Source: Pseudocitrobacter faecalis (lineage in GTDB: Bacteria > Pseudomonadota > Gammaproteobacteria > Enterobacterales > Enterobacteriaceae). Taken from it: a DNA stretch of 64,000 bases. The position numbers and the translations under genes are program-made. The stretch covers positions 124,001-188,000 of the forward strand of contig QNRL01000009.1 in NCBI GenBank assembly GCA_003315335.1, written 5' to 3'. The notes below the pieces were generated by a model. That model was not told the origin of the DNA and made no database searches. It saw only the letters and a list, made by a program, of their open reading frames with translations. Positions 1 to 9,651 of this stretch are shown one piece after another. How positions within the stretch are numbered: position 1 is the stretch's first letter; every line of letters starts with the position of its first letter.

Positions 1-644
1 AGCCGCGCGGAGGGTTTAAAGTTGGTGCGATAAAGGTGCAGCGCCTGAAACAGCATATCCGGTGCGAAATGTGAGGCGAACGCAAACGGCAGACCGAGCT
101 GTGCGGCAAGCTGTGCGCTGTAGAGGCTTGACCCCAACAGCCATACCGGAATTTTTTCGCCGTAGCCGGGAACAGGGCGTACATGCGGATTCGGATCGCG
201 GGCATCGAACCAGTCGACCAGTTCCGCCACATCGCGCGGGAAATTATCCACGTCACCGCTCATATGGCGGCGTAATGCCATCATGGTGCGTTGATCGCTG
301 CCCGGCGCGCGGCCTAGCCCCAAATCAATGCGTCCAGGATACAGCGTATTGAGCGTCCCGAACTGTTCGGCAATCACCAGCGGGGAGTGGTTTGGTAACA
401 TCACACCACCGGAACCCAGATGCAAGGTCGTGGTATTCGCCGCAAGATAGCCAATCAGCACCGATGTCGCCGCGCTGGCGATGCCGGTCATGTTGTGGTG
501 CTCCGCTAACCAGTAGCGGTGATAGCCACGTTTTTCGGCAAGTTTTGCGAGATCGAGAGAGCGGTCGAAGGCGTCTTTAGCCTTAAACCCTTGTGGGATC
601 GGGGCCAAATCGAGCACCGAGAAAGAAACAGGTTTGTCAGTCAT
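1..644 (-). CDS. yhbW: Luciferase-like flavin monooxygenase YhbW (partial)
   Basis: The first 214 codons of a bacterial-luciferase-like oxidoreductase are present; the C-terminus lies beyond the left edge. The protein begins [19 protein letters not shown] and carries the family's TIM-barrel opening strand (SVLDLAPI) and the WLAEHHNM segment near residue 45 that lines the flavin pocket in this superfamily. The start is the ATG read from 644 on the minus strand. Family members use reduced FMN and oxygen; the substrate of YhbW is not known. It is transcribed in the same direction as ubiV/ubiU but separated from ubiV by about 145 bp, so co-transcription is possible but not shown. Identity is confident from the overall match to E. 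coli YhbW; function is inferred from the family only. Confidence 0.9.
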   Translation of the reverse strand, partial: MTDKPVSFSVLDLAPIPQGFKAKDAFDRSLDLAKLAEKRGYHRYWLAEHHNMTGIASAATSVLIGYLAANTTTLHLGSGGVMLPNHSPLVIAEQFGTLNTLYPGRIDLGLGRAPGSDQRTMMALRRHMSGDVDNFPRDVAELVDWFDARDPNPHVRPVPGYGEKIPVWLLGSSLYSAQLAAQLGLPFAFASHFAPDMLFQALHLYRTNFKPSAR

Positions 645-788
645 AAAGGCTCACTTTGTTACAGCGTCATCATCAGATTGAAGGTCTTGTTCCAGCCTGG
701 CAGCACAGCGCGCTGTCGGCCAGAAAAGCTGCATCTTTAATACTGCATTAAAAACTGATGACTGTTGTTAACAAAGTGAGCTTTTTTA

Positions 789-1667
789 TCAGGCCTGCAG
801 TTCCAGACCCGCCAGGCGTTTCCAGTAACCATTACAGTCGCTGTTGGCGGTGAGGTTCAGCGTTGCCTGGCCATTTTCGTTGGCGCGGAAGGCATCCAGC
901 ATGGCGAACGTCTCGGTGCCCAGCGGCGACAGGCGCACGATATCCACCAGCCCCTGCATTGAAGCCAGTTCGTTGCCGAGGTTATAGACATAGCCGCTCA
1001 TGGTCTGAATACCGTTTAGCACGAAGACCTGCTGGTTTTCCTGCGACAGCATACTGCGCCCGTTCGGATATTTAATACAGCAGGTTTCGCACTCATCTTT
1101 TGGCTTATCTTCCGAACGCGCGGTAAAGCAGCGCGCGGAGTAGGCCAGCGGCAAATGACCGTAGCTCAACACTTCCACTTCAAACTGATTGCGGATGCCC
1201 AGTTCTTCGCACTGCGTCAGCAGATTTGCCAGCCAGTCGCGAGACAGTTCGACCGGCATACACCAGCGCATCATGCCCTGTTTCGCCAGCAGACGAAGCG
1301 TTACCGCGTTATAGCAGTTCAGTGCATGCCCGGCGACAAACGGCAGCTTGCGCTCGGCGCACATATTCACCACGCCGAAGTCGCTCGCTTCCAGCAGGAA
1401 GTCGCCATTCTCAACGTAGCGCTTCAGCTCGCCCAGTTCAGAAGAAGCCTGCACCAGCGCCAGCGTTGACAGCACAATTTGCTTGCCGCTGCCCGCCAGC
1501 GATTTCGCCATATCCAGCCAGTCGCCCACTTTGGTGGCGCGGCGCTTGCTGCATACCGCTTCGCCCAGATAGATGATATCGGCATTGCTGGTGGCGGCCT
1601 GCTGGTAGAACTCTTCCAGCGTCTCTTTTGGCCAGTAGTACAGCACCGGCCCTAATGAATATTTCAT
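789..1667 (-). CDS. ubiV: UbiV, O2-independent ubiquinone hydroxylation subunit
   Basis: UbiV forms a heterodimer with UbiU and carries out the ring hydroxylations of ubiquinone synthesis without oxygen, using prephenate as the hydroxyl donor in the characterised system. It is a U32-peptidase-fold protein that is not a peptidase. The four cysteines known to hold the [4Fe-4S] cluster are in place: C39, C180, C193 and C197. The open frame extends further upstream, but the start is placed at MKYSLGPVL because this gives the usual 292 residues and because the extension would run into ubiU. UbiU stops only 8 bp upstream, so the two are clearly one operon. UbiT is encoded divergently at 2877. Confidence 0.96.
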   Translation of the reverse strand: MKYSLGPVLYYWPKETLEEFYQQAATSNADIIYLGEAVCSKRRATKVGDWLDMAKSLAGSGKQIVLSTLALVQASSELGELKRYVENGDFLLEASDFGVVNMCAERKLPFVAGHALNCYNAVTLRLLAKQGMMRWCMPVELSRDWLANLLTQCEELGIRNQFEVEVLSYGHLPLAYSARCFTARSEDKPKDECETCCIKYPNGRSMLSQENQQVFVLNGIQTMSGYVYNLGNELASMQGLVDIVRLSPLGTETFAMLDAFRANENGQATLNLTANSDCNGYWKRLAGLELQA

Positions 1668-1675
1668 GGTCTTTC

Positions 1676-2671
1676 CTACTGCCATTTGCGGTGGTACGCG
1701 CCAAGCGTGGTTTGTGTACCTTCGGACATGGAGCCGAGGGTGTCCATCCATGCCGCCTGTGGCACAAAGTTTTGCGGATCCGCGATGCAACGATCGATGG
1801 CCTGACGCCAGACTTTCGCCACCTGGCTGACATAGGCCGGGCTACGCTGGCGACCTTCAATTTTTACCGAGGCGATATTGGCGGCCAGCAGTTCCGGCAG
1901 CAGCTCCAGCGTATTCAGGCTGGTCGGCTCTTCCAGCGCATGATAGCGCTCGCCGTCGACCAGATAACGCCCTTTACACAGGGTCGGATACCCGGCGTTC
2001 TCGCCGTCCTGGTAGCGGTCAATTAGCACTTCATTGAGGCGCGACTCCAGCCCCTGCGGCGTTTGTTGCCAGCGCACATAGCGCGCCGGAGAACACGCGC
2101 CGACGGTATTCGGAGATTCACCGGTCAAATAAGACGACAGATAGCAGCGGCCTTCCGCCATAATGCACAGGCTACCGAACGCGAATACTTCCAGCGGAAC
2201 GGGCGTGACGCGCGCCAGCTGTTTCACCTGGTGGATGGAAAGCACACGCGGCAGCACCACGCGGGCGACATCAAAGTTGCGGTGATAGAAGCGAATCGCT
2301 TCTTCATTGGTCGCGGAAGCCTGAACAGAGACATGGCGCTCAATGTGCGGGTAGCGTTCTGCCGCATACTCCAGCATAGCGATGTCGGCGAGGATCAGCG
2401 CATCAGCGCCAAGCTGTGCGGCCATATCCACCGCGCGTTGCCAGCGGACGTAACCGTCCGGGTGCGCGAAAGTATTGATGGCGATATGCAGCTTACGCTT
2501 ATGCTGGTGCACAAAGCTGACGGCTTCCTGCAGTTTCTTCTCGGTAAAATTCAGACCGGCAAAATGGCGGGCGTTGGTGTCATCTTTCAGCCCGATATAG
2601 ACAGCATCGGCACCGTTCTCGATGGCCGCCTTCAGCGCCGGGAGGTTTCCGGCAGGGCAGAGCAGCTCCAT
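1676..2671 (-). CDS. ubiU: UbiU, O2-independent ubiquinone hydroxylation subunit
   Basis: UbiU is the partner of UbiV in anaerobic ubiquinone hydroxylation. The 331-residue protein begins MELLCPAGN, the typical U32 family opening, and has cysteines at 169, 176, 193 and 232, the four positions that bind the [4Fe-4S] cluster in the E. coli enzyme. It is the promoter-proximal gene of the ubiUV operon and faces ubiT across a 205-bp gap. In E. coli ubiUV is activated by Fnr when oxygen is low. I looked for an Fnr palindrome in the gap and found only a poor half-match (TTGATGGCACCAAT near 2765), so regulation here is inferred from the homologue. Confidence 0.96.
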   Translation of the reverse strand: MELLCPAGNLPALKAAIENGADAVYIGLKDDTNARHFAGLNFTEKKLQEAVSFVHQHKRKLHIAINTFAHPDGYVRWQRAVDMAAQLGADALILADIAMLEYAAERYPHIERHVSVQASATNEEAIRFYHRNFDVARVVLPRVLSIHQVKQLARVTPVPLEVFAFGSLCIMAEGRCYLSSYLTGESPNTVGACSPARYVRWQQTPQGLESRLNEVLIDRYQDGENAGYPTLCKGRYLVDGERYHALEEPTSLNTLELLPELLAANIASVKIEGRQRSPAYVSQVAKVWRQAIDRCIADPQNFVPQAAWMDTLGSMSEGTQTTLGAYHRKWQ

Positions 2672-2876
2672 AATTCTTCCTGCAGATAGCGATAATGTTA
2701 ACGAGGTGGGATTTTAGTTAACCTGGCGGCGATTATTTTTGATTTGAGGCAGACAAAAGCGTATTGATGGCACCAATAATGGTTAGTCTTTACCACATAA
2801 TTGTTGATTTACGCCGCTATGTCGTTTATCTGATATGGCAAAATAACAGGACTATTGCATTCAGGGAGTAAAGCTT
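2672..2876. promoter_or_regulatory. Divergent promoter region ubiUV / ubiT
   Basis: This 205-bp gap separates the minus-strand ubiUV operon from plus-strand ubiT and must hold both promoters. It is AT-richer than the flanking genes. An imperfect dyad ATTG...CAAT is visible near 2764-2778, but it matches the Fnr consensus in only one half. No precise promoter elements are claimed. Confidence 0.5.
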
Positions 2877-3401
2877 GTGTTGGATAAACTGCGTTCACGT
2901 CTGGTTCATGTGGCCCCAACGCTGATGAGCGTACCGGTGAAGTTCACGCCGTTCGCCCTTAAACGTCAGGTATTGCAGCAGATGCTCAGCTGGCAATTCC
3001 GCCAGGCGCTGGCCGAGGGTGAGCTTGAGTTTCTCGAAGGTCGTTGGTTAAGCATTGAGGTGCGTGATATTGGCCTGCAATGGTTTACCTCCGTAGAGAA
3101 CGATCGCCTGATTGTGAGCGAATCGGCGCAGGCAGATGTGAGCTTTAGCGCCGACGCCAGCGATTTGCTGATGATCGCCGCGCGTAAACAAGATCCTGAC
3201 ACGCTCTTCTTCCAGCGTCGACTGGTCATTGAAGGCGATACGGAACTGGGCTTATACGTTAAAAACCTGATGGATGCCATTGAGCTTGAACAGATGCCGA
3301 AAGCGCTTCGTGTCATGCTGATGCAGTTGGCGGACTTCGTGGAAGCCGGGCTGAAAACGCCATCAGACTCTAAACACACATCGGTAGGTGAGCCATGCTG
3401 A
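2877..3401 (+). CDS. ubiT: UbiT, SCP2-domain accessory factor for anaerobic ubiquinone synthesis
   Basis: UbiT is a sterol-carrier-protein-2 type lipid-binding protein needed, with UbiU and UbiV, for ubiquinone synthesis without oxygen. It is thought to bind the hydrophobic intermediates as UbiJ does aerobically. The 174-residue product has the SCP2 fold signature in its middle part (VSFSADASDLLMIAARKQDP, about residues 89-108). The start is a GTG at 2877 directly followed by TTG, preceded by AGGGAG about 9 bases upstream; this gives the same N-terminus (MLDKLRSRL) as the E. coli protein. Its last codons overlap yhbS by 7 bp, implying translational coupling. Confidence 0.94.
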   Translation: MLDKLRSRLVHVAPTLMSVPVKFTPFALKRQVLQQMLSWQFRQALAEGELEFLEGRWLSIEVRDIGLQWFTSVENDRLIVSESAQADVSFSADASDLLMIAARKQDPDTLFFQRRLVIEGDTELGLYVKNLMDAIELEQMPKALRVMLMQLADFVEAGLKTPSDSKHTSVGEPC

Positions 3402-3898
3402 TTCGAGTGGAAATTGGGATTGATGCACCGGGGATTGACTCCCTGCTGCGTCGCACCTTCAACGGGGACGGGGAGGCCGATCTTGTGCGCGAGCTGCGTG
3501 AAGACGGTCTGATCACCCTCGGCCTGGTGGCGACGGATGACGAAGGTCACGTGGTGGGTTACGTGGCGTTTAGCCCGGTAAGCGTTGAAGGTGAGGAACT
3601 GCAGTGGGTCGGGCTGGCACCGTTGGCGGTAGATGAAAGCTATCGCGGGCAAGGTCTGGCGCGCCAGATGGTTTATGAAGGTCTCGATTCCCTTAATGAA
3701 TTCGGTTATGCCGCCGTCGTCACGCTGGGCGAGCCCGCGTTGTACAGCCGTTTTGGCTTCGAACGCGCCGCACAGTACGACTTACGCTGCCGCTGGCCGG
3801 GTACAGAAGAGGCGTTTATGGTTCATCGTCTGGCGGATGATGCACTGAACGGCGTGCACGGTCTGGTCGAGTATTCCGATCACTTTAATCGTTTTTAA
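3395..3898 (+). CDS. yhbS: GNAT-family N-acetyltransferase YhbS
   Basis: The 167-residue protein is a GCN5-related acetyltransferase. The acetyl-CoA loop appears as [13 protein letters not shown] at about residues 81-93 (the R/Q-x-x-G-x-G/A pattern), preceded by the beta-4 strand GLAPLAVD. The substrate is unknown; E. coli YhbS has been linked to regulation by a small RNA and to envelope/translation effects, but no reaction is settled. It starts inside the ubiT stop region (ATGCTGA overlap), so it is probably expressed with ubiT. The 3' end overlaps the convergent yhbQ by 14 bp. Confidence 0.93.
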   Translation: MLIRVEIGIDAPGIDSLLRRTFNGDGEADLVRELREDGLITLGLVATDDEGHVVGYVAFSPVSVEGEELQWVGLAPLAVDESYRGQGLARQMVYEGLDSLNEFGYAAVVTLGEPALYSRFGFERAAQYDLRCRWPGTEEAFMVHRLADDALNGVHGLVEYSDHFNRF

Positions 3899-4169
3899 GG
3901 CCGCTTAGCAGGGCTTCAAACGACTCCTCCCCAGCGACGAGGCGCTCTTTCTGGCGCTTCGTTAGCTGTTTAATGCGGTATTCCAGCCGCAAAGCCAGTG
4001 AGTGTTCACCAACTTCGCCAGAAAACGCCAGCGTCAGTTCACCTTTGCCGCGAAGCGCTTTTGCGCCTTTTCCGCTTTGATGCTGCTGAAAGCGACGCGC
4101 TACGTCGGTGGTGATCCCGGTGTAGAGTTTGTTATCCGCCGAGCGGACCAGATAAAGAAACCAGGGCAC
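3885..4169 (-). CDS. yhbQ: GIY-YIG nuclease-domain protein YhbQ
   Basis: A 94-residue stand-alone GIY-YIG domain. The two signature strands read FLYLV (residues 4-8) and YTGIT (residues 16-20), with the conserved R (residue 25) and H (residue 30) of the [14 protein letters not shown] segment. E. coli YhbQ is reported as a DNA structure-specific endonuclease with a role in DNA damage tolerance; this copy keeps the catalytic motif. The start is a GTG (minus-strand base 4169) giving MPWFLYLV. The tail is a few residues shorter than in E. coli. It converges on yhbS with a 14-bp overlap and diverges from yhbP. Confidence 0.93.
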   Translation of the reverse strand: MPWFLYLVRSADNKLYTGITTDVARRFQQHQSGKGAKALRGKGELTLAFSGEVGEHSLALRLEYRIKQLTKRQKERLVAGEESFEALLSGLKND

Positions 4170-4223
4170 GAGTTGAAACCTGTATAGTAACGTGAACGCA
4201 CCTTAGCATAACGGAGAGAAAAG

Positions 4224-4667
4224 ATGGAAACGCTTGCTGCCATTAGCCGCTGGCTGACAAAACAACACGTTGTAAGCTGGTGTGTGGCGAGTGAAGGCGA
4301 ACTCTGGTGTGCGAATGCCTTCTTCGTCTATGACGCTGAGCGTGTCGCATTTTATCTTCTCAGCGATACCACCACTCGTCACGGGCAGATGACGGGGACG
4401 CGAGCACCCGTTGCCGGAACGGTTAACGGCCAGCCGAAAACGGTGGCGTTAATTCGCGGCGTGCAGTTCAAAGGGGAGATTCGGCTGCTGGAAGGTGAAG
4501 AGAGCGACGAGAAGCGCGCGAAATATATTCGCCGCTTCCCGGTCGCCAGAATGTTGTCAGCACCCGTGTGGGAAATTCGCCTTGATGAACTCAAGTTTAC
4601 TGACAACACGCTGGGCTTCGGTAAAAAACTGCATTGGTTACGGGAATCAGGCACCCAGCAGGCGTAA
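4224..4667 (+). CDS. yhbP: PNPOx-like flavin-fold protein YhbP (UPF0306)
   Basis: A 147-residue member of the UPF0306/YhbP family with the split-barrel fold of pyridoxamine-phosphate oxidases. The central [16 protein letters not shown] stretch is the strand-turn that contacts flavin in relatives. No catalytic function is established. A Shine-Dalgarno AGAGAA precedes the ATG at 4224. The last 21 bp overlap the convergent yhbO. Confidence 0.92.
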   Translation: METLAAISRWLTKQHVVSWCVASEGELWCANAFFVYDAERVAFYLLSDTTTRHGQMTGTRAPVAGTVNGQPKTVALIRGVQFKGEIRLLEGEESDEKRAKYIRRFPVARMLSAPVWEIRLDELKFTDNTLGFGKKLHWLRESGTQQA

Positions 4668-5165
4668 TGCTTCCCGGTTAAATGCCGGTAGATCATCTGG
4701 CGTCCGGCTGGTCACCAGTTGGTCATTATCGACCACCACTTCCTGGTCGTAGAAATCCGCCCCGGCATTTTTCACATCCACTACAATAGGTTTCACGGCG
4801 GTGAGCTTGCGTCCGCGTACCACATCGGCGCTGATTAACAGTTGCGGCCCGTGACAGATTGCAAACACCGGTTTGCCGGCGTTGACGAAATCGCGGGTGA
4901 AGGTGACAAAACGATCGTCACCGCGCAGATAGTCAGGCGAGTGCCCGCCGGGTAGCAGCAGTGCATCAAACTCTGCCGGGCTGACCTGGTCAATGGCGGC
5001 GTCAATCTTCACTTTCGCTTCGCCGCGTTTGCCCGTTACGGTTTTACCGGCCTGCTTCTCAATGGTGATAACCTGATGACCGGCTTTACGAAACGCGTCG
5101 GCCGGAGAGGTAAACTCTGAATCTTCAAACTCGTCGGTGATCAAGACGGCTATTTTCTTGCTCAT
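4647..5165 (-). CDS. yhbO: DJ-1/PfpI-family protein deglycase-type enzyme YhbO
   Basis: The 172-residue protein belongs to the DJ-1/PfpI superfamily. The nucleophile elbow is AICHGPQ with Cys104 followed by His105, and an acidic residue early in the chain (E14/E17 region, DEFEDSE) completes the usual site. E. coli YhbO has been described as a stress-response protein and as a glyoxalase/protein deglycase; the deglycase interpretation is disputed, so the safest statement is activity on reactive carbonyls such as methylglyoxal. It is transcribed away from yraR, and its 3' end overlaps yhbP by 21 bp. Confidence 0.94.
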   Translation of the reverse strand: MSKKIAVLITDEFEDSEFTSPADAFRKAGHQVITIEKQAGKTVTGKRGEAKVKIDAAIDQVSPAEFDALLLPGGHSPDYLRGDDRFVTFTRDFVNAGKPVFAICHGPQLLISADVVRGRKLTAVKPIVVDVKNAGADFYDQEVVVDNDQLVTSRTPDDLPAFNREALRLLGA

Positions 5166-5267
5166 GATTCCTCCATGGTTTTGGCTTCAGAAAAATTCCT
5201 GCGAACTATAAAGTGTGGGGCAGGACGACGAGATTACAAGGGTGAAAAATCCGTAAAGGGGATATGA

Positions 5268-5912
5268 ATGAGTCAGGTATTGATAACCGGCGCGACCGGA
5301 TTAGTTGGTGGGCACTTACTGCATCTTCTGCTTCAGGAGCCGCGTATTTACTCGATTGCCGCCCCTACGCGCCGTCCGCTTGACGGATTTCCCGAAGTCT
5401 TTAACCCCCACGACCCACAGCTAAGCGACGCGCTTGCGCAGGTCACTACGCCGATAGATATCGTCTTTTGTTGCCTGGGTTCGACAATGCGTGAAGCGGG
5501 ATCAAAAGAGGCGTTTATTCAGTCGGACTACACATTAGTGGTCGACACGGCGCTTACCGGTTTGCGACTGGGGGCGAAGCATATGCTGGTGGTGAGCGCG
5601 ATGGGGGCCAACGCGCATTCACCCTTTTTCTATAACCGCGTCAAAGGTGAAATGGAAGATGCGCTGATTGCGCAGCAGTGGCCGCGTCTGACCATCGCCA
5701 GGCCGTCTATGCTGGTGGGGGAACGCCACAAAAGACGTCTCAACGAGTCGTTGCTGGCACCGCTGTTTGGTTGCTTACCGGGAAACTGGAAGTCGATTAA
5801 AGCGCGCGATGTGGCGCAGGCAATGCTGACGGAAGCGTTATCACCGGAGCGAGAGCCCGTCACCATTTTGAAGTCGGCAGAGTTGCGCGAAATCGCGCGG
5901 CGAGCAGTGTAG
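5268..5912 (+). CDS. yraR: NAD(P)-binding Rossmann-fold protein YraR
   Basis: A 214-residue atypical short-chain-dehydrogenase-like protein. The dinucleotide loop GATGLVGG lies at residues 8-15, and an active-site-like YNR VKGEME segment (about residues 123-131) supplies the Y-x-x-x-K pair expected for an SDR (residues Y123 and K127). It resembles NAD(P)H-binding oxidoreductases of the HTATIP2 type. The substrate is unknown. The gene has a Shine-Dalgarno GGGGAT before ATG 5268 and ends at a REP-like hairpin shared with dolP. Confidence 0.9.
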   Translation: MSQVLITGATGLVGGHLLHLLLQEPRIYSIAAPTRRPLDGFPEVFNPHDPQLSDALAQVTTPIDIVFCCLGSTMREAGSKEAFIQSDYTLVVDTALTGLRLGAKHMLVVSAMGANAHSPFFYNRVKGEMEDALIAQQWPRLTIARPSMLVGERHKRRLNESLLAPLFGCLPGNWKSIKARDVAQAMLTEALSPEREPVTILKSAELREIARRAV

Positions 5913-5957
5913 GCCAGATGGCGCTACGCTTATCAGGCCTGCGCATTACGCAGGCCT
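5912..5957. repeat. REP-like palindromic element between yraR and dolP
   Basis: Right after the yraR stop there is a REP-type sequence (GGCCAGATGGCGCTACGC then TTATCAGGCC), followed by a perfect hairpin AGGCCTGCG-catta-CGCAGGCCT at 5935-5957. Such elements sit between convergent genes and can act as bidirectional mRNA 3'-end stabilisers or terminators; here it separates convergent yraR and dolP. Confidence 0.8.
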
Positions 5958-5963
5958 GAGCGG

Positions 5964-6539
5964 TTACTGAATATAGGTAAACGCCGTGGTGACGCGTTTC
6001 ACACCGCTAACGCGGCTGGCGATATCGGCGGCGGCTTTGCCTTCACGATCCGTTACCAGCCCCATCAGGAACACTTCGCCGTTTTCCGTGGTGACTTTCA
6101 CGTTCGACGACTTCACCTGATCGGTCGTCAACAACTGGGAACGCACTTTCGTGGTGATCCACGTATCCGTTGACGCGGTACCCAGACTGATCGGTGTACC
6201 CTGGCGAATTTCGTTGAACACTTCGGTGGCCCCGTCCACGCCCATGGCTATTTGTTTGGCCTGAGACGCCAGCGCAGTATTCGGTGCCTGACCGACCAGC
6301 AGCACTTTGCCCTGATATGCCGTCACGTTGATGCGCGCCTCTTTCTTAATTTGTTCATCTTTCGACAGCGCGGTGTTGACGCGTAGCTCCAGCGTGCCAT
6401 CGTCAACCTGTGTCCCCACAGTACGCGGGTCAGTTGCCGCTTTCGTGCCAACCGCAGCGCCGCCAACCACGGCAGCGGCGACGCATCCCTGAAGCAGCAG
6501 CGCGGAAATAAGGACTGCGACGGGCGAGAATGCCTTCAT
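5964..6539 (-). CDS. dolP: Outer-membrane lipoprotein DolP with two BON domains
   Basis: DolP (formerly YraP) is an outer-membrane lipoprotein that supports envelope integrity, localises to the division site and influences BAM function. The 191-residue precursor has a lipoprotein signal (MKAFSPVAVLISALLLQGC) with lipobox LQGC and lipidated Cys19. Two BON domains follow, about residues 46-115 and 124-190, the second ending VKRVTTAFTYIQ; in E. coli the second binds anionic phospholipid. It lies directly downstream of diaA, 9 bp away, in the same direction. The E. coli gene is in the sigma-E regulon; I did not locate a sigma-E promoter here. Confidence 0.96.
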   Translation of the reverse strand: MKAFSPVAVLISALLLQGCVAAAVVGGAAVGTKAATDPRTVGTQVDDGTLELRVNTALSKDEQIKKEARINVTAYQGKVLLVGQAPNTALASQAKQIAMGVDGATEVFNEIRQGTPISLGTASTDTWITTKVRSQLLTTDQVKSSNVKVTTENGEVFLMGLVTDREGKAAADIASRVSGVKRVTTAFTYIQ

Positions 6540-6548
6540 ATGTACTCC

Positions 6549-7139
6549 TTAATCGTCCTGGTGTGGGAAAAGCGTGTTATCAATCAGATCGCATAAGCAA
6601 TTCACCGTCAGCATGTGCATTTCCTGAATGCGCGCGCTACGGTGAGAAGGGATGCGAATTTCCACATCCTGCTGGCCGAGTAAACCGGCCAGCTCACCGC
6701 CGTCGTAGCCCGTTAATGCCACAATGGTCATATCACGCGTCACGGCAGCTTCTACAGCTTTGACGATGTCGCGGCTGTTGCCTCGCGTGGAAATCGCCAG
6801 TAACACATCTCCGACATGACCCAGCGCGCGAACCTGCTTGGCGTAAATCTCATCGTGTAAGCGATCGTTCGCGATCGCCGTTAAGACCACGTTATCTGCA
6901 TTAAGTGCAATCGCCGGTAAACCAGGGCGCTCCGTTTCGAAACGATTGATCATGCAGGCAGCAAAATGCTGTGCGTTGGCGGCGGAGGATCCGTTACCAC
7001 AACAGAGAATTTTGTTGCCGTTGAGCAGTGACTGCACAAGGGTCATAGCGGCTCGGGAGATAGCATCCGGGAGGGCTTCTGCCGCTGCAATTTGCGTTTG
7101 AATGCTTTCAGTGAAGCAAACTTTAATTCTTTCGAGCAC
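6549..7139 (-). CDS. diaA: DnaA initiator-associating protein DiaA
   Basis: DiaA is a SIS-domain homotetramer that binds DnaA and promotes assembly of the initiation complex at oriC. The 196-residue protein shows the phosphosugar-binding-type loop [17 protein letters not shown] (about residues 50-66) and a STRGNS loop characteristic of SIS domains. It relates to GmhA but functions as a DnaA partner. It sits between yraN and dolP in the usual enterobacterial order, with 29 bp to yraN. Confidence 0.96.
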   Translation of the reverse strand: MLERIKVCFTESIQTQIAAAEALPDAISRAAMTLVQSLLNGNKILCCGNGSSAANAQHFAACMINRFETERPGLPAIALNADNVVLTAIANDRLHDEIYAKQVRALGHVGDVLLAISTRGNSRDIVKAVEAAVTRDMTIVALTGYDGGELAGLLGQQDVEIRIPSHRSARIQEMHMLTVNCLCDLIDNTLFPHQDD

Positions 7140-7168
7140 GATTTCCCTTTAAATTCTTGATGTTGCTA

Positions 7169-7555
7169 TTAGCTAAATGCGTTTTTAAGCCATTCGATCT
7201 CATTGCCAGTGAAGGCTACCACATCGAAACGGCAATCCACAGTATCAAAACTCCCATTGTGACGGGCGAGCCACAATTGAGCAGTGTGTAATAATTTATG
7301 TTGCTTGCTCCGGGTTACGCTTGCGGCAGCGCCGCCATACGCCCCGGAAGTACGATAACGGACTTCCACAAAAACCGTTACCGTGCCATCGCGCATTATC
7401 AGGTCGATTTCGCCGCCGCGATCGCGAAAGTTGGCGGCGATGAAGGTAAGCCCCTGATGTTCCAGCCAGCGACGCGCACGCAGTTCCGCAGCGTCGCCAG
7501 TCTGTTTAGCGGTTAGTTTGCTGAGACGACCTGACCCTGTTGGTATTTGAGCCAT
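7169..7555 (-). CDS. yraN: UPF0102 nuclease-fold protein YraN
   Basis: A 128-residue YraN/UPF0102 protein. The family has a restriction-endonuclease-like (PD-(D/E)XK) core: here [10 protein letters not shown] (about residues 47-56) and VFVEVRYR (about 61-68) give the D-x(n)-E-x-R acidic pattern. Its cellular role is unresolved. The ATG at 7555 lies inside the end of lpoA, overlapping it by 43 bp in a different frame, so it is probably translated from the lpoA message. The C-terminus is three residues shorter than in E. coli. Confidence 0.92.
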   Translation of the reverse strand: MAQIPTGSGRLSKLTAKQTGDAAELRARRWLEHQGLTFIAANFRDRGGEIDLIMRDGTVTVFVEVRYRTSGAYGGAAASVTRSKQHKLLHTAQLWLARHNGSFDTVDCRFDVVAFTGNEIEWLKNAFS

Positions 7556-9588
7556 GATAACTTCCTGTTAATCACGCAATCCTGAGTTGCCGTCAAATCG
7601 CCGGTGTTGCCGTTCAGCTCAAAACCTGGCACCTGGCGCATTTGCGAGAAATGATTCGCCAGCGACCAGGCATCTGCGCCCATGGCATACAGGCGCGCCA
7701 GGGAATAGTCGTTATTCACCGCACGCAGTGCCTGCTGCATCAGGGACGGATTGCTGCCTGCCAGCATCGGAATTTCACTGTACTGTAAGCCTTCCATCTC
7801 TAAACGGAAATCGGGCCCGGCGACGCCCTGCGCACTGCGCGAGCTGGCATACAGCGTTGCGCCGCCCTGGCTGCCGTTACGCATGGCGATCATCGGCTTA
7901 ATGAATGCAATTTCCTGCGCCGTTGCCACAATGTACGCGGCGTCTACTTTACCACCGCTGCTGATTTGCGCATCGCTCGGCGGTGCCGGAATGGTTAAAT
8001 CGCCAATCGTCACGCTTTGCGGTTGATTCTGGCTGGTAGTGACCGGGCTGCCGGTCAGCGCAATACCGGAACCGCCGTTCACGCCGCCGCGCAGCTCAGA
8101 CAGGGAACCAAATTTCTGCTGCAGCACCGTCGCACCGCCCAGTGATTGCCACTCATCTGCGAAGGCGCGCGTCACGCGATCGCCCAGCGCGCTGCGCGGT
8201 ACCAGCAGCAGCGGAGCCTGTTTGCCCTGATCATGAATATGACGGGCGGCGTCGCGCGCTTCATCTTCTGGCGAGAGTGCGAAGTAGCAGATGTTCGCAC
8301 GGTTGCTGACAGACTCCGGCTGGTTAAGCGCCAGTACGTTCAGCGGCGTATTACTTTTCAGCAGATCATCAACGTTGTTTTTCAACAGCGGGCCGACCAC
8401 CAGCGTGACGCCATCCTGCTGTGCCTGCGAAAGAATCTGGCTCATAGGCTGCGTGGTGGTGTCATAAATTTTCAGCTCGGCGGATGGATTCGCAGCAGCC
8501 GGCTGGGCCGCAGGTGTTGCTGGAGCCGTTGTCGCTGGCGCTTGCTCCTGTTGCGTCGTGGTGACGGACTGTACCGGTGCCTGTGCAGGAGCTGGAGCCT
8601 GAACGGGCTGCGTCTGTGGCGTCGTCAAATCGGTGATTTCGGCCTGAGACGGGCTCACCACGTTATTCGTCGATGCTGCCTGTGCAACCTGTTCTGGTAC
8701 CGCGCTACCGCTTACCGGCGAAATCCCGTTTTTCGCCGCTTCAAAACCTTGCTGAATGGCGCGACCAAACACCGCTGCCTGGCCATTTAACGGCAGCAGC
8801 AGGGCAATCTTATTGGTTGAAGCAGGTTTAAAACTTTGGACGTTCACCAGTTGGGTCGGCAGCAGTTTTGCACCTGGGTTTTGCGGATAGCGGGTCTGCC
8901 AGTCTTTGATCCCGGCTTTCATCATACTGACGTCGTTACGGTTATCGAACCAGACACGCTGCAGATCGAGCCAACCCTGTAACACGTTTTCATCGGCATT
9001 GATCACCAGCGCGTTGGCCTGTTCCTGCGTCATTGCAGAAAGCGCCTGCCAGGTGGCATCGATATTTTTTTGTTTTTCCGGTACGGCTTTCAGCAGGGGT
9101 TCCTGCGCGATTAACGCACGCAGTAGCGTGAGGGTGGGTTTCCCTTGCTGCGAGGCGATGCCGTCGGCCCAGAAGCGGATTTGCTGATTATTGCTCAGAC
9201 CATTCGGATCGATTTTCGCCAGCAGCGCTTCCGCGCCTTTGAAATCTTGCTGTGCCAGTTTGATCTCAACGGCCAGCAGCGACTGTTCCAGACGTTGCTC
9301 ATCGTTAAGCTCTTTCGGTAACTGGCCGAACAGTTCCATTGCCTGCTGGCTCTTACCTTCCTTCAGCAGTGCACGAATGGCGAGTAATTGCCAGTTGGTC
9401 TTGCTATCATTCGCACTCTGCTGCATCTGCTGCAGGTAATAACCAGAGTCCGCTTGTGCGGTTCCCTCTAAATGGGATGCACTCTGGTCCTGTGTTTGCT
9501 GGGTGCCACAGCCGGCGAAAAGTAATGCCGCCAGAACAACAGGCAGGCAGCGCGCGGCTTTAGAACGAAGAAATGTTGACGGTACCAT
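7513..9588 (-). CDS. lpoA: LpoA, outer-membrane lipoprotein activator of PBP1A
   Basis: LpoA spans the periplasm from the outer membrane and activates the peptidoglycan synthase PBP1A. The 691-residue precursor has a signal peptide ending in LLFAGC with lipid-attachment Cys27, an N-terminal helical TPR-like domain to about residue 255, then a periplasmic-binding-protein-like domain starting near [20 protein letters not shown]. That domain is interrupted by a low-complexity Ala/Pro/Gln/Thr linker (roughly residues 300-370). The open frame continues 25 codons upstream, but MVPSTF at 9588 is chosen because it gives a proper signal peptide and matches E. coli. It diverges from rsmI across 63 bp. 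Confidence 0.96.
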   Translation of the reverse strand: MVPSTFLRSKAARCLPVVLAALLFAGCGTQQTQDQSASHLEGTAQADSGYYLQQMQQSANDSKTNWQLLAIRALLKEGKSQQAMELFGQLPKELNDEQRLEQSLLAVEIKLAQQDFKGAEALLAKIDPNGLSNNQQIRFWADGIASQQGKPTLTLLRALIAQEPLLKAVPEKQKNIDATWQALSAMTQEQANALVINADENVLQGWLDLQRVWFDNRNDVSMMKAGIKDWQTRYPQNPGAKLLPTQLVNVQSFKPASTNKIALLLPLNGQAAVFGRAIQQGFEAAKNGISPVSGSAVPEQVAQAASTNNVVSPSQAEITDLTTPQTQPVQAPAPAQAPVQSVTTTQQEQAPATTAPATPAAQPAAANPSAELKIYDTTTQPMSQILSQAQQDGVTLVVGPLLKNNVDDLLKSNTPLNVLALNQPESVSNRANICYFALSPEDEARDAARHIHDQGKQAPLLLVPRSALGDRVTRAFADEWQSLGGATVLQQKFGSLSELRGGVNGGSGIALTGSPVTTSQNQPQSVTIGDLTIPAPPSDAQISSGGKVDAAYIVATAQEIAFIKPMIAMRNGSQGGATLYASSRSAQGVAGPDFRLEMEGLQYSEIPMLAGSNPSLMQQALRAVNNDYSLARLYAMGADAWSLANHFSQMRQVPGFELNGNTGDLTATQDCVINRKLSWLKYQQGQVVSAN

Positions 9589-9651
9589 ATGTATCCAGTG
9601 ATATTTTTTTGGCTCAATGCTCAATATTAAATCGGCAATACGGATGAAACA

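Noticed and set aside
2764-2778. Possible Fnr site TTGATGGCACCAAT between ubiUV and ubiT
   Set aside because: Only the left half matches TTGAT; the right half does not match ATCAA, so it is not listed as a site.
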